Below the pieces are notes generated by a model, which searched no databases, was not told where the DNA came from, and saw only the letters and a list, made by a program, of their open reading frames with translations. Position numbers and translations under genes: made by a program. From assembly GCA_002281575.1 (NCBI GenBank), contig NCGN01000008.1, forward strand, positions 124,001-188,000: DNA of 64,000 nucleotides, written 5' to 3'. This DNA comes from Sphingobacteriia bacterium 28-36-52 (GTDB taxonomy: Bacteria; Bacteroidota; Bacteroidia; Chitinophagales; Chitinophagaceae). This document shows, piece after piece, positions 28,124 through 36,000 of the stretch; position 1 is the first letter of the stretch; each line of letters begins with the position of its first letter.

Positions 28124-30598
28124 ATGTCTTTTAAAGATACTTACATACAATATGGAGTTCCTAGTGAAATGGCAGAATACTATTCTGAATTAGGAATTTC
28201 AGTCTCTACTTTTAAAAGCACTTCAAATAAACATTTAATTGAGAAATACAAAATATCAAAAGAGAATGTAGTATTTATAAAAGAGTGTCTTAAAAGAGAA
28301 GCAATTGATGAATCTATCATTCAATCACTTCTTGAAAACAATAGATATACATGTTGTCTTTGTAAGGGGGAAAAAGGGGATGGTTTTATTATACATCATA
28401 TCGTTGAATATTCAATTACTCAAGATAATAGTTATAGTAATCTTGCAGTATTATGCCCAAATGACCATGATATATGTCACAGAAAGGGGTTTTCTCTGAC
28501 TAATAGTATCACTGAAAAACAATTGCGAGCAGCAAAAAGAAGTTGGGAAAAGCAAGTTAAATATGAAGATTCTAAGTTGGCAAAAAAAGCTCCATTTAGG
28601 ATAAAAAAATCAAATTTAAAAGACATACAACCATTTAAGGAATTAAAATCATATTCTGAAAGCGATGAGGATTTTTACTTTGGGAGAACTAGTGAAATTG
28701 AAAAAATTGAATTTAGTCTTAGCAAATATAAAATACTTGGATTGTTTGGTGAATCTGGCACAGGTAAAACATCGATTATTAATGCAGGAATTATACCATT
28801 GTTAAAAAGGAAAGGATTTATTATAGTATCTATACGTTGTTTAGATGAGCCAATTAGCAGAATACGTTATGAACTCTTTAAAGTATTAAAAGAAATTAAG
28901 GAGTTTAATTCGTTGATTGATGAATTAATTATTGAAGATTCTTTTCACAGATTATTAATTAAACTAAATAGTTTTCTTCAACAATTTAAATTTAATTTAC
29001 TTATTTGTATTGACCAATTTGAAGAATTGTTTACTAGGGCAAGAGTAGAGGAAAGAGAAAAATTGGCAAAAGGTATAATTGAGTGCATAGCTTCAACTTC
29101 AATTATTGGAAAGTTATCTTTTTTACTTTCACTTAGGGAAGATTATATTGGAGAATTATGGGATTGGTCTCATAAATATAATTTAGAAGATGCATGGATA
29201 CACCAGTATAGATTAAAAAGATTGGAAAAAGATGTGGCAATCGAAGTTGTAACGAGGCCACTTTCACTACTGGGAATTAGTTTTGATAAAGGTTTTGTAG
29301 ATAAAATAATAGAAGAACTGATGATTATTGGTGATGGTCAAATATATCCACCTTATTTGCAAATTGTATGTTCTGAACTTTTTGAACAATTTAGGAGCCA
29401 AAAATTATCTGATAAGCAAGATGTTGTTTTTGATTCAAAATTAGTTAATGATTCTTTATCTGTTGAAGCCATAATTGGTGATTATTTGAGTGAATCAATG
29501 TTAATTAATTTAACTCAAGAAGAAAAAATACTAGCACATGGCATTCTTGATTTATTAACTGGTTCTGAAGGATTAAGAGCTTTCTTACGTATCGAAGATA
29601 TTTCAAGATATTTATCAATATCAGAAGAAAGTGCACTACACATTATAGGACACCTGGTTCAAAAGAAAATTGTTCATCCAGTTGTTGAAAATGATACTAT
29701 AACTGGATATGAGCTGGTACATGATTTTCTTTCAAAAAGATTTTTTGAAAAGTTGGGAGATGAATCCAAGAAAACTAAAACTGTTTTAGATATTTTTAGA
29801 AAGGCATTTAGAGAATGGAAACAGCATTTGGTTTTAGCAAGTAAAGATAGGTTAGATATATTCTATCATAATTATAATCAATTATCACTTAATCATGAAG
29901 AGTGGGAATTTATTATAAAAAGCAGCTTTAGTGTATACTGGTATTTTGAAAATAAGTGGATTAACAAATTACAGTTTTCAATTCTAAGAGATATTTGTTT
30001 AGAATTAATAAAAGATAGTGATGATAGAATTGTTGAAAATGCAATAAGAACACTATGTAAAAATAATGACATCACTAATACTCCTTTACTAATTGGGATA
30101 ATTGAATCAACTGAATACAGCGATGTAGTAAAAGAAGTTGCAATTAACCAGTTTGCATTTTATTTAGTCGATATTCGAATTCTTGAAACTTTAAAAAAAG
30201 TTATCAAAACAGCGAAAAATTATAAGTTGAGAAAATCAGCTATTTATGCCTTTGGGAAAAATGTAAAAGAGTTACAAAGTCTAGATGATAAAATTATTGA
30301 TACAGAGATAAAAGTGGTTCTTGAAGCTCTGAATGATTCTATAACAAACGTTAGAAAAGAAGCTGCAACAGTTCTTTCTGTTTTTTTGGTTAGCAAGTTA
30401 TCTTTAATGCCACTTTTGGATAGGTTGAAAATTGAAACTAGTGTAAATTCAAGAAAAGCCATTGTAACTGCACTTGTAAATATGTATAGAAAGAATATTG
30501 GGAAGAAGCCTATTTTTGATACCCTGATGAAAATAATTAACGATAAGTCAGAAGATTATAGAGTAGTTCAAGAGGCAAAGTCTATTGCAAGCGAATAG
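28124..30598 (+). CDS. HNH - STAND NTPase - helical repeat fusion, putative Avs-like defence protein
   Basis: An 824-residue, three-part protein. After a helical N-terminus, residues 77-119 form an HNH nuclease: CCLC (zinc pair Cys77/Cys80), IIHHI (His91-His92), NLAVLCPNDHDICH. A STAND-type NTPase follows: YFGRTSEIEKI, Walker A GESGTGKT (209-216), Walker B IDQFEELF (Asp297), and a winged-helix region to about residue 540. The C-terminal about 200 residues look like HEAT-type repeats (VRKEAATVLS, VKEVAINQFA). Effector-STAND-repeat order is that of antiviral STAND sensors, which oligomerise on a phage protein and switch on the nuclease. Target and activity are inferred. Confidence 0.8.
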   Translation: MSFKDTYIQYGVPSEMAEYYSELGISVSTFKSTSNKHLIEKYKISKENVVFIKECLKREAIDESIIQSLLENNRYTCCLCKGEKGDGFIIHHIVEYSITQDNSYSNLAVLCPNDHDICHRKGFSLTNSITEKQLRAAKRSWEKQVKYEDSKLAKKAPFRIKKSNLKDIQPFKELKSYSESDEDFYFGRTSEIEKIEFSLSKYKILGLFGESGTGKTSIINAGIIPLLKRKGFIIVSIRCLDEPISRIRYELFKVLKEIKEFNSLIDELIIEDSFHRLLIKLNSFLQQFKFNLLICIDQFEELFTRARVEEREKLAKGIIECIASTSIIGKLSFLLSLREDYIGELWDWSHKYNLEDAWIHQYRLKRLEKDVAIEVVTRPLSLLGISFDKGFVDKIIEELMIIGDGQIYPPYLQIVCSELFEQFRSQKLSDKQDVVFDSKLVNDSLSVEAIIGDYLSESMLINLTQEEKILAHGILDLLTGSEGLRAFLRIEDISRYLSISEESALHIIGHLVQKKIVHPVVENDTITGYELVHDFLSKRFFEKLGDESKKTKTVLDIFRKAFREWKQHLVLASKDRLDIFYHNYNQLSLNHEEWEFIIKSSFSVYWYFENKWINKLQFSILRDICLELIKDSDDRIVENAIRTLCKNNDITNTPLLIGIIESTEYSDVVKEVAINQFAFYLVDIRILETLKKVIKTAKNYKLRKSAIYAFGKNVKELQSLDDKIIDTEIKVVLEALNDSITNVRKEAATVLSVFLVSKLSLMPLLDRLKIETSVNSRKAIVTALVNMYRKNIGKKPIFDTLMKIINDKSEDYRVVQEAKSIASE

Positions 30599-30622
30599 GT
30601 CAAATATTAAAAGTAAACTTAT

Positions 30623-30865
30623 TTAAAGAAGAAGTTCAGCAGGTGTAACTTCTAAAGCTTCTGCAATTAAGGATAGATAAGAAACTGAAAAGTTTACTTT
30701 ACCTAACTCAACCCTATTTATCTGGGAATAATCCTTGTCATTACATTTAAAGGCTAAATCCATCTGTGTAAGACCCTTTTGGAGACGCAATTCTCTAATT
30801 CTGCTCCCAATTTTAAGCAGAAACTCATCATCCCTATAGTATGGCTTCCTTGTCTTCTTTTTCAC
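30623..30865 (-). CDS. XRE-family helix-turn-helix regulator
   Basis: An 80-residue Cro/CI-type DNA-binding protein: IGSRIRELRLQKGLTQMDLAFKCNDKDYSQINRVELGK is the helix-turn-helix. It is divergent from the next gene, with a palindromic operator between them, so it probably represses both itself and that gene. It could be the controller of the adjacent STAND gene or of the unknown operon downstream. Confidence 0.85.
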   Translation of the reverse strand: MKKKTRKPYYRDDEFLLKIGSRIRELRLQKGLTQMDLAFKCNDKDYSQINRVELGKVNFSVSYLSLIAEALEVTPAELLL

Positions 30866-30883
30866 CCAATAAAGGGAATGAAT

Positions 30884-30915
30884 AAGGATAATTTGTCATA
30901 GGGATAATTATCCTT
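30884..30915. promoter_or_regulatory. Candidate operator of the XRE regulator
   Basis: The perfect 12-bp palindrome GGATAATTATCC (30902-30913) overlaps ATTATCCTT (30907-30915). The latter is matched by its reverse complement AAGGATAAT at 30884-30892. The sites lie between divergent genes, as expected for an autoregulator. Confidence 0.55.
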
Positions 30916-30961
30916 ATTTTTAATATATTCTTAAGTCAAATAAAACCTTTGCTTGAATAAT

Positions 30962-31369
30962 ATGGATTCAAAGAATATAATACATGATTTCAGTAAAGAA
31001 ATATATGGTTACCATTATTATGAAATTATTGAAAGATTTTCAAAGATTTATAGAGAAAGATTTGGGGTACATAAATATGAAGAAATAGTAAATCGAATAC
31101 AAACTTCAAAGACATTCTCAAAATTGAATGTGGATTCAAGATTGAAGCGAACATGGTTAAATGACGTTTCAATTACAGGTCAAATGCTATTAATACCATA
31201 TTTTTTATTCAAAGGTGGATATACCCAATTTTTGGCCTGTTTACTTGCTTTAGAGCGTTGGAATCAAGAAGTAAATGCACATACTCAAGTACAAGATGAG
31301 AGAGAATTGGCTGATATATCAATTTCTATATTTAATTATATCAGTCGAACAAGGGGATTCAAAATATAG
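30962..31369 (+). CDS. Hypothetical helical protein
   Basis: A 135-residue, mostly helical protein with no recognised family. It is the first gene after the divergent XRE operator and thus probably under its control. The ATG at 30962 is chosen over a TTG at 30953. Confidence 0.55.
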   Translation: MDSKNIIHDFSKEIYGYHYYEIIERFSKIYRERFGVHKYEEIVNRIQTSKTFSKLNVDSRLKRTWLNDVSITGQMLLIPYFLFKGGYTQFLACLLALERWNQEVNAHTQVQDERELADISISIFNYISRTRGFKI

Positions 31370-31409
31370 GCAATAACCAATTAATTCAAAATTTAAACAA
31401 TAATACAAT

Positions 31410-31892
31410 ATGAGTTTATTAGATTTTTTCAAAAAAAAGCCAATAGAAGTTAATCAAAAAATGCAGGATACTATTCAGCACTATTTGAATAATACACACC
31501 TTGAAAGTGCCCAGAAAGCTGCGATAATATATTTAGTCCAATCTGTAAGTACGATTAAGCTTAGAAAGCAAGAAGGTAAAAATAAACAATTGCATTTTGA
31601 GTTTATATCTAACATCATTGCTTTATCTGGTATTTCTGTTGAGGACTTTTTATATCATTCAGCTAAATTTAAAGAAGATGAACAATATCTGAATTGGGTT
31701 TCACAAAATTTAAGTGTTAACCAAAAAGTTGTATTTGTTATTTTATTGAATTTGTTAATTACTTTTTGTCAGTTTCATAAGGATGATTGGTCTCATTATC
31801 ACGATACTCTAAGTCAAGTATATAAGATGCTAGATACTGAAGTAGATTTATTTGAGCTAGCTATCGCTGAATTAAAAAAATATAATAGTTGA
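31410..31892 (+). CDS. Hypothetical helical protein, weakly TerB-like
   Basis: A 160-residue all-helical protein. LSVNQKVVFVILLNLLITFCQFHKDD followed by a paired helix vaguely recalls TerB-like domains, but the acidic metal residues are not clear. It is the first of four tightly packed unknown genes (31410-33332). Confidence 0.5.
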   Translation: MSLLDFFKKKPIEVNQKMQDTIQHYLNNTHLESAQKAAIIYLVQSVSTIKLRKQEGKNKQLHFEFISNIIALSGISVEDFLYHSAKFKEDEQYLNWVSQNLSVNQKVVFVILLNLLITFCQFHKDDWSHYHDTLSQVYKMLDTEVDLFELAIAELKKYNS

Positions 31893-31909
31893 TTCTAGAT
31901 TTAATTATT

Positions 31910-32428
31910 ATGCAAAATGCCAATGTAGTTAATATCGCTAATTTATTCACGAATAAATTTGATTTTGAATTTCAAGAAATAGGCTATAGTACTTATGAAT
32001 CAAAAATTGCTAGAATAAAATTGGACACTAGACCAACTAGTTCATGCATAGTATTGGCAGAGAATAATTTAATATCTATTCGATGTGACTTTCAATATCT
32101 TATTGATTGGATGAAAAGGAAGAATACAAACAGACTCCAAGTTGCTATTATCAAAGCTATTTTCTCAAAGTCAGCTTTGCTCAGATTATCCCAAACTTTC
32201 AATCTTCTTAAGAGGCTATTATTTATTAACATCGATTTGAAATGCTTTAAGAACTATGCTTTCAATAATGGATATTTTAAAGTGTATGATATAAATTCTG
32301 GAAGTTTTCAAGAATATGTTGATTGCAGAAAAGTAATTGATAATCCTGCACCTGCTATTGGCAATTCTAAGTTAGTTTATTCATATAAAGGGGAGGTTTT
32401 TCATGAAAGAATATTGGAATTATATTGA
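31910..32428 (+). CDS. Hypothetical protein of an unknown four-gene operon
   Basis: A 172-residue mixed alpha/beta protein; no domain recognised. The ATG at 31910 is chosen over a TTG at 31889 that overlaps the previous stop. Its TGA shares a base with the next gene's ATG, so translation is coupled. Confidence 0.5.
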   Translation: MQNANVVNIANLFTNKFDFEFQEIGYSTYESKIARIKLDTRPTSSCIVLAENNLISIRCDFQYLIDWMKRKNTNRLQVAIIKAIFSKSALLRLSQTFNLLKRLLFINIDLKCFKNYAFNNGYFKVYDINSGSFQEYVDCRKVIDNPAPAIGNSKLVYSYKGEVFHERILELY

Positions 32429-32952
32429 TGAGCAAAAGTATTTTGATAATGGAACAAAAAATTCCCTCCAATCAGCTTCTTTATACAATTGATGGATTAA
32501 AGGAGTGGTTGTTACAAAACAAATCTAGATTAAGAGATGGAATTGCCAAACCCTTCTCTACAATTGACCAGGATTTCAATATCTGTTATTGGCAAATCGA
32601 ATGCTTTTTGGAATATGAACAGTATTTTGGTGAAGCAAAAAATGCTATAAATAATTTAAAAACGATTAATTATCACGATAGTGAAGAGTTAAAGGCATGG
32701 TGTACCAAATTTCAAGAACTTGGAGATAAAATGTTTGCATTTGCAATATTTTATTTGTGGTACGATGGAGTTCTTCCTAAAGATAGAATCAAGGTTTATG
32801 ATTCCTTTTATTGTGAAAGTAAACCTTTCGTAGATTTAATTTTTCTTTCTAATGTTTATGAATTAATAATCGCTGATAATAATGTTTTAATACTCACAGC
32901 AGAAAACATTTGTGAAATACAAACCATCATTAGAAAATTTCTAACTATTTGA
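32428..32952 (+). CDS. Hypothetical protein of an unknown four-gene operon
   Basis: A 174-residue helical protein, Trp- and Tyr-rich, without a recognised family. Its ATG overlaps the preceding stop codon (ATGA-type junction), and the next gene follows at once. Confidence 0.5.
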   Translation: MSKSILIMEQKIPSNQLLYTIDGLKEWLLQNKSRLRDGIAKPFSTIDQDFNICYWQIECFLEYEQYFGEAKNAINNLKTINYHDSEELKAWCTKFQELGDKMFAFAIFYLWYDGVLPKDRIKVYDSFYCESKPFVDLIFLSNVYELIIADNNVLILTAENICEIQTIIRKFLTI

Positions 32953-32972
32953 TATTCAATAATAATGTTTGT

Positions 32973-33332
32973 ATGGATATTTTGCATTTTGTTTGTAAAA
33001 ATGGCTTATGGCATTTAAGTACACCTGAGTTAATTGATAAGTTTGATATTTATCATACTCCATTAATTATTGCAGAAAGAGGCTTTGTTGAGATTCTAGA
33101 TGAACTATCAACTGGTATATTTAAATATTTGATTCTTGGTTTTCATTATCAACCCATATATCCATATGATGTTTTGATTATTCGTGAAGGAGCAAGTTAC
33201 AAATGTGTTTCACTTCTAGGTCAGGATAAGGATTCCTTTGTTTGGTTTCCTGATTACGTTTACAAGGCTATGGAGAATAATAATAACGCTGATAGGATTT
33301 ATATTGAAATTGGTGCTGTATTTCTTTCTTGA
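32973..33332 (+). CDS. Hypothetical protein, last of the unknown four-gene operon
   Basis: A 119-residue protein (start MDILHFVCK; TTG at 32949 is the alternative). It has no recognised domain, signal or membrane helix. Small size, tight packing and shared direction with the three preceding genes suggest one complex or pathway. Confidence 0.5.
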   Translation: MDILHFVCKNGLWHLSTPELIDKFDIYHTPLIIAERGFVEILDELSTGIFKYLILGFHYQPIYPYDVLIIREGASYKCVSLLGQDKDSFVWFPDYVYKAMENNNNADRIYIEIGAVFLS

Positions 33333-33359
33333 TATTTGAATAAAATTTATTAAATTCAT

Positions 33360-33399
33360 ACTACCCAATTGTTTCGTTTAAATACCCCCCCCCCAATAA
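33360..33399 (+). repeat. Upstream module copy 1 with a C10 tract
   Basis: ACTACCC, then AATTGTTTCGTTTAAATAC, then ten C and AATAA. A near-identical stretch is at 35888-35927. It lies 73 nt before the gene at 33472. Confidence 0.6.
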
Positions 33400-33471
33400 T
33401 TAATTACTTTAAAGTAACTAATGTTCTGTATTTGTAATCTGTTTGAATAAATCTATTATAATTTATATTGT

Positions 33472-34182
33472 ATGGCAAATGATAAATCTTCAGTAGGCGC
33501 TATATTTTTATTTTTATTCTATACTGGCATTTCTGTTTTATGTCTTGCAGGGGTAGTACATGCGTATAAAAAACATGATAAACTTGACTTTGTTATTTCA
33601 TTTTTCCCACCAGCTGCAATTTATCGTGGAGCTGAAATGTTCTGGCATAAGGATAAAGACAAATTTGAAAATGTTAATTGGGAAAATCGTTTAAAAAGCG
33701 ATGTTCATTTATTAATTATGTTAATGGCAGCTAATCCAGATAAAGCAGATATGGTAAAGTTTAATGAAGCTTTAGAGGGGTATTCTAATAAAATTATGGA
33801 ATATCCAACTGAACGAATTGATTTCATCAAAGCAGCTGCAAGGCAATACAATCGATTTTTAATTGCAGCTGATACTGATATTAGTACCTTATTCAACAAA
33901 TTAATCAATGAAGAAAAGTTAGACTCTACTGATTTTATTTGGAGCACGAATTGTAAACCAATATTGGATTCAATTGTGAGTAATTATGAAATTCCAGAAT
34001 TAAATCTTTCATATGCTACAATGGACTCAACTGTGAAGTCTTTGGTATTAAACTCTTCACCAAATACTTTCACTTCTGACGAAAAGAATAAATTTATTCA
34101 GTCTATTAGAATAGTTCGTCAAGCAGAGATTGATAAAATTAACAGGACTTATAAGATGGTTTTTGGGGAAAAACTTGAATAA
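33472..34182 (+). CDS. Membrane-anchored hypothetical protein
   Basis: This 236-residue protein has an N-terminal membrane helix (about residues 9-29) and a second, weaker hydrophobic stretch (about 38-52), then a soluble helical domain. No family recognised. It is preceded by the C-tract module that also precedes the Mrr nuclease gene. Confidence 0.55.
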   Translation: MANDKSSVGAIFLFLFYTGISVLCLAGVVHAYKKHDKLDFVISFFPPAAIYRGAEMFWHKDKDKFENVNWENRLKSDVHLLIMLMAANPDKADMVKFNEALEGYSNKIMEYPTERIDFIKAAARQYNRFLIAADTDISTLFNKLINEEKLDSTDFIWSTNCKPILDSIVSNYEIPELNLSYATMDSTVKSLVLNSSPNTFTSDEKNKFIQSIRIVRQAEIDKINRTYKMVFGEKLE

Positions 34183-34287
34183 TCTTTTTACTAGGAACTA
34201 TGCTTTAGGCAATATAATAGCAACCTGAATTTTAAATAAACTTTTGTGCTGTGATGAAAATTATATCTGAATAATAAATTAAAAACT

Positions 34288-34983
34288 ATGGTCTATTTCA
34301 TTGCATTCTTTTCTTTATTTCTAATTGTTATATTTTTAATTAGTAGGAAAAAGAGTAGAAAAACTATACCCCAAACTTCTGATTTTATTAATAATTCAAA
34401 TGAATACCTTTTAAGAAAGGCTTTTGAATTACAGGTATCACGAAACTTTGATGACGCTATAAATATTTTAGATAATTTAATCGAGGAGAGAGGTTTTGTT
34501 ACGAAAGAGACGCTAGATTTAAGAGCCTTAGTGTGCGACCAACTTGGTTTCTTTCTTGACTCAATAGACGATTACAGTGAATCTTTAAAAATTGATAATT
34601 CTGATGCAAATAATTTCTTTATGCGTGGAGTTGCAAAGTTTAAAATAGGTGATTATTCAGGTTCCAAAATTGATTTAGAAAAGGCAGTTTCAATTATGCC
34701 TAAAATGGAAATTTATAATCAACAATTAAATTTAGTTCAAGCTATAGATAATCCTGAAATGGAAGAATTTGCAAAAGAAAAGGCTTCAAGGGAAGGGTTA
34801 TTAAAACGAAGAATTAAGACAGCTAAAAGTTTAAAAACACACACAGTGAATAATTCATTATTTGAATCTGGAATTCAGTCTGATTTAATCTTACTAAAGA
34901 AACTAGTAAAAGATGACCCCAACAACCTTGATTTAAAAAAGATGTTAAAAGAAGCAGAGCAAAGATTTAAAGATGAAAACTGA
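34288..34983 (+). CDS. Membrane-anchored TPR protein
   Basis: A 231-residue protein with one N-terminal membrane helix (residues 2-18), a basic stretch, then tetratricopeptide-like repeats: LRKAFELQVSRNFDDAINILDNLI, LCDQLGFFLDSIDDYSESL and FFMRGVAKFKIGDYSGSKIDLEKAV. TPRs mediate protein contacts; the partner is unknown. Confidence 0.65.
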   Translation: MVYFIAFFSLFLIVIFLISRKKSRKTIPQTSDFINNSNEYLLRKAFELQVSRNFDDAINILDNLIEERGFVTKETLDLRALVCDQLGFFLDSIDDYSESLKIDNSDANNFFMRGVAKFKIGDYSGSKIDLEKAVSIMPKMEIYNQQLNLVQAIDNPEMEEFAKEKASREGLLKRRIKTAKSLKTHTVNNSLFESGIQSDLILLKKLVKDDPNNLDLKKMLKEAEQRFKDEN

Positions 34984-35097
34984 TTATTTCTTATATGCTA
35001 AAAAGAGCAATCTAAAGTCAAGCCTTCAGTAGGAATTGTATAGTAGCAAATATTAAAAGATTCTAACAGTAAATATCACGATTTATATCCCTCTCAT

Positions 35098-35778
35098 ATG
35101 AAAGAAAAGATACTTGCTAAAGTAAATAGTTTAATTGCAAAATGTGAAGAGTTAGTAACGCTAGCAGCAAGGTTCGAACAAAACTGGACTAGCCTGAATG
35201 ATAGGCTTCTTGAGGCAGAGTTTAGAGCTTTTAGAACATCTACTCTATCTTTCCTTTCTCAAACTATTGGAAATGAAAAAAAATATTATAAGGATTTTGA
35301 ATACCATGTAATCTACTTTAAGGTTTATAATCTGACAATTGCTCACAGGCTTTTACAGAATATAAAGAGCGATTTTGAGGAAGGCTGGTTAAATAACATT
35401 CAGGGAATTGTTTCTGCTGAAATATTTTCAGACTTTCTAGAAATGGCTGAACATTTGTTGGAAGCAAAGTATAAAGACCCAGCAGCAGTTATCATTGGAA
35501 GTGTACTTGAAGAAAATCTAAGAGAGCTTTGTAAGCGAAATAAAATTCCAACAACAACAGTTGACTCCAAAAGTGGAAAAGATAAACCCACTAAAGCAGA
35601 TGCTCTTAATGTTGAATTATGTAAAGCTGGTGTTTACAATATGATATTTCAAAAACAAATTACTGCGAGTCTTGACTTACGAAACAATGCTGCTCATGGT
35701 AAATATGAAGAGTATGACCTACCACAGGTTAAAGCTTTTCTTCAATTTGTAATGGATTTCAATGTTAGATATTTGTAA
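35098..35778 (+). CDS. HEPN-like helical protein (DUF4145-type)
   Basis: A 226-residue all-helical protein. Near the C-terminus LRNNAAHGKYEEYD gives the Rx4H motif of HEPN domains (Arg195, His200). HEPN proteins are frequent RNases or their scaffolds in defence and toxin-antitoxin loci. It lies between membrane proteins and the Mrr nuclease in the island cargo zone. Confidence 0.6.
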   Translation: MKEKILAKVNSLIAKCEELVTLAARFEQNWTSLNDRLLEAEFRAFRTSTLSFLSQTIGNEKKYYKDFEYHVIYFKVYNLTIAHRLLQNIKSDFEEGWLNNIQGIVSAEIFSDFLEMAEHLLEAKYKDPAAVIIGSVLEENLRELCKRNKIPTTTVDSKSGKDKPTKADALNVELCKAGVYNMIFQKQITASLDLRNNAAHGKYEEYDLPQVKAFLQFVMDFNVRYL

Positions 35779-35887
35779 ATTCAATTCGAGCTAAATAAAA
35801 AAAGATAACTGTTTCATAAATGAATAGCGAATGGCTGCAATTTTTTGTTTAATTCTTCATATTAACGCCATTGTTTATTATATTTAC

Positions 35888-35927
35888 ACTACCCTAATTG
35901 TTTCGTTTAAATACTCCCCCCCAATAA
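35888..35927 (+). repeat. Upstream module copy 2 with a C7 tract
   Basis: Matches 33360-33399 apart from one inserted T, one T within the C-run and a shorter tract. It lies 74 nt before the Mrr gene at 36001. Confidence 0.6.
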
Positions 35928-36000
35928 GTAAGTTGTTTGCTTCAGTGAAAATTGGATAGCAAACAAAAGATTAATTAAAAGTCAGATTATTTGAATTTTT

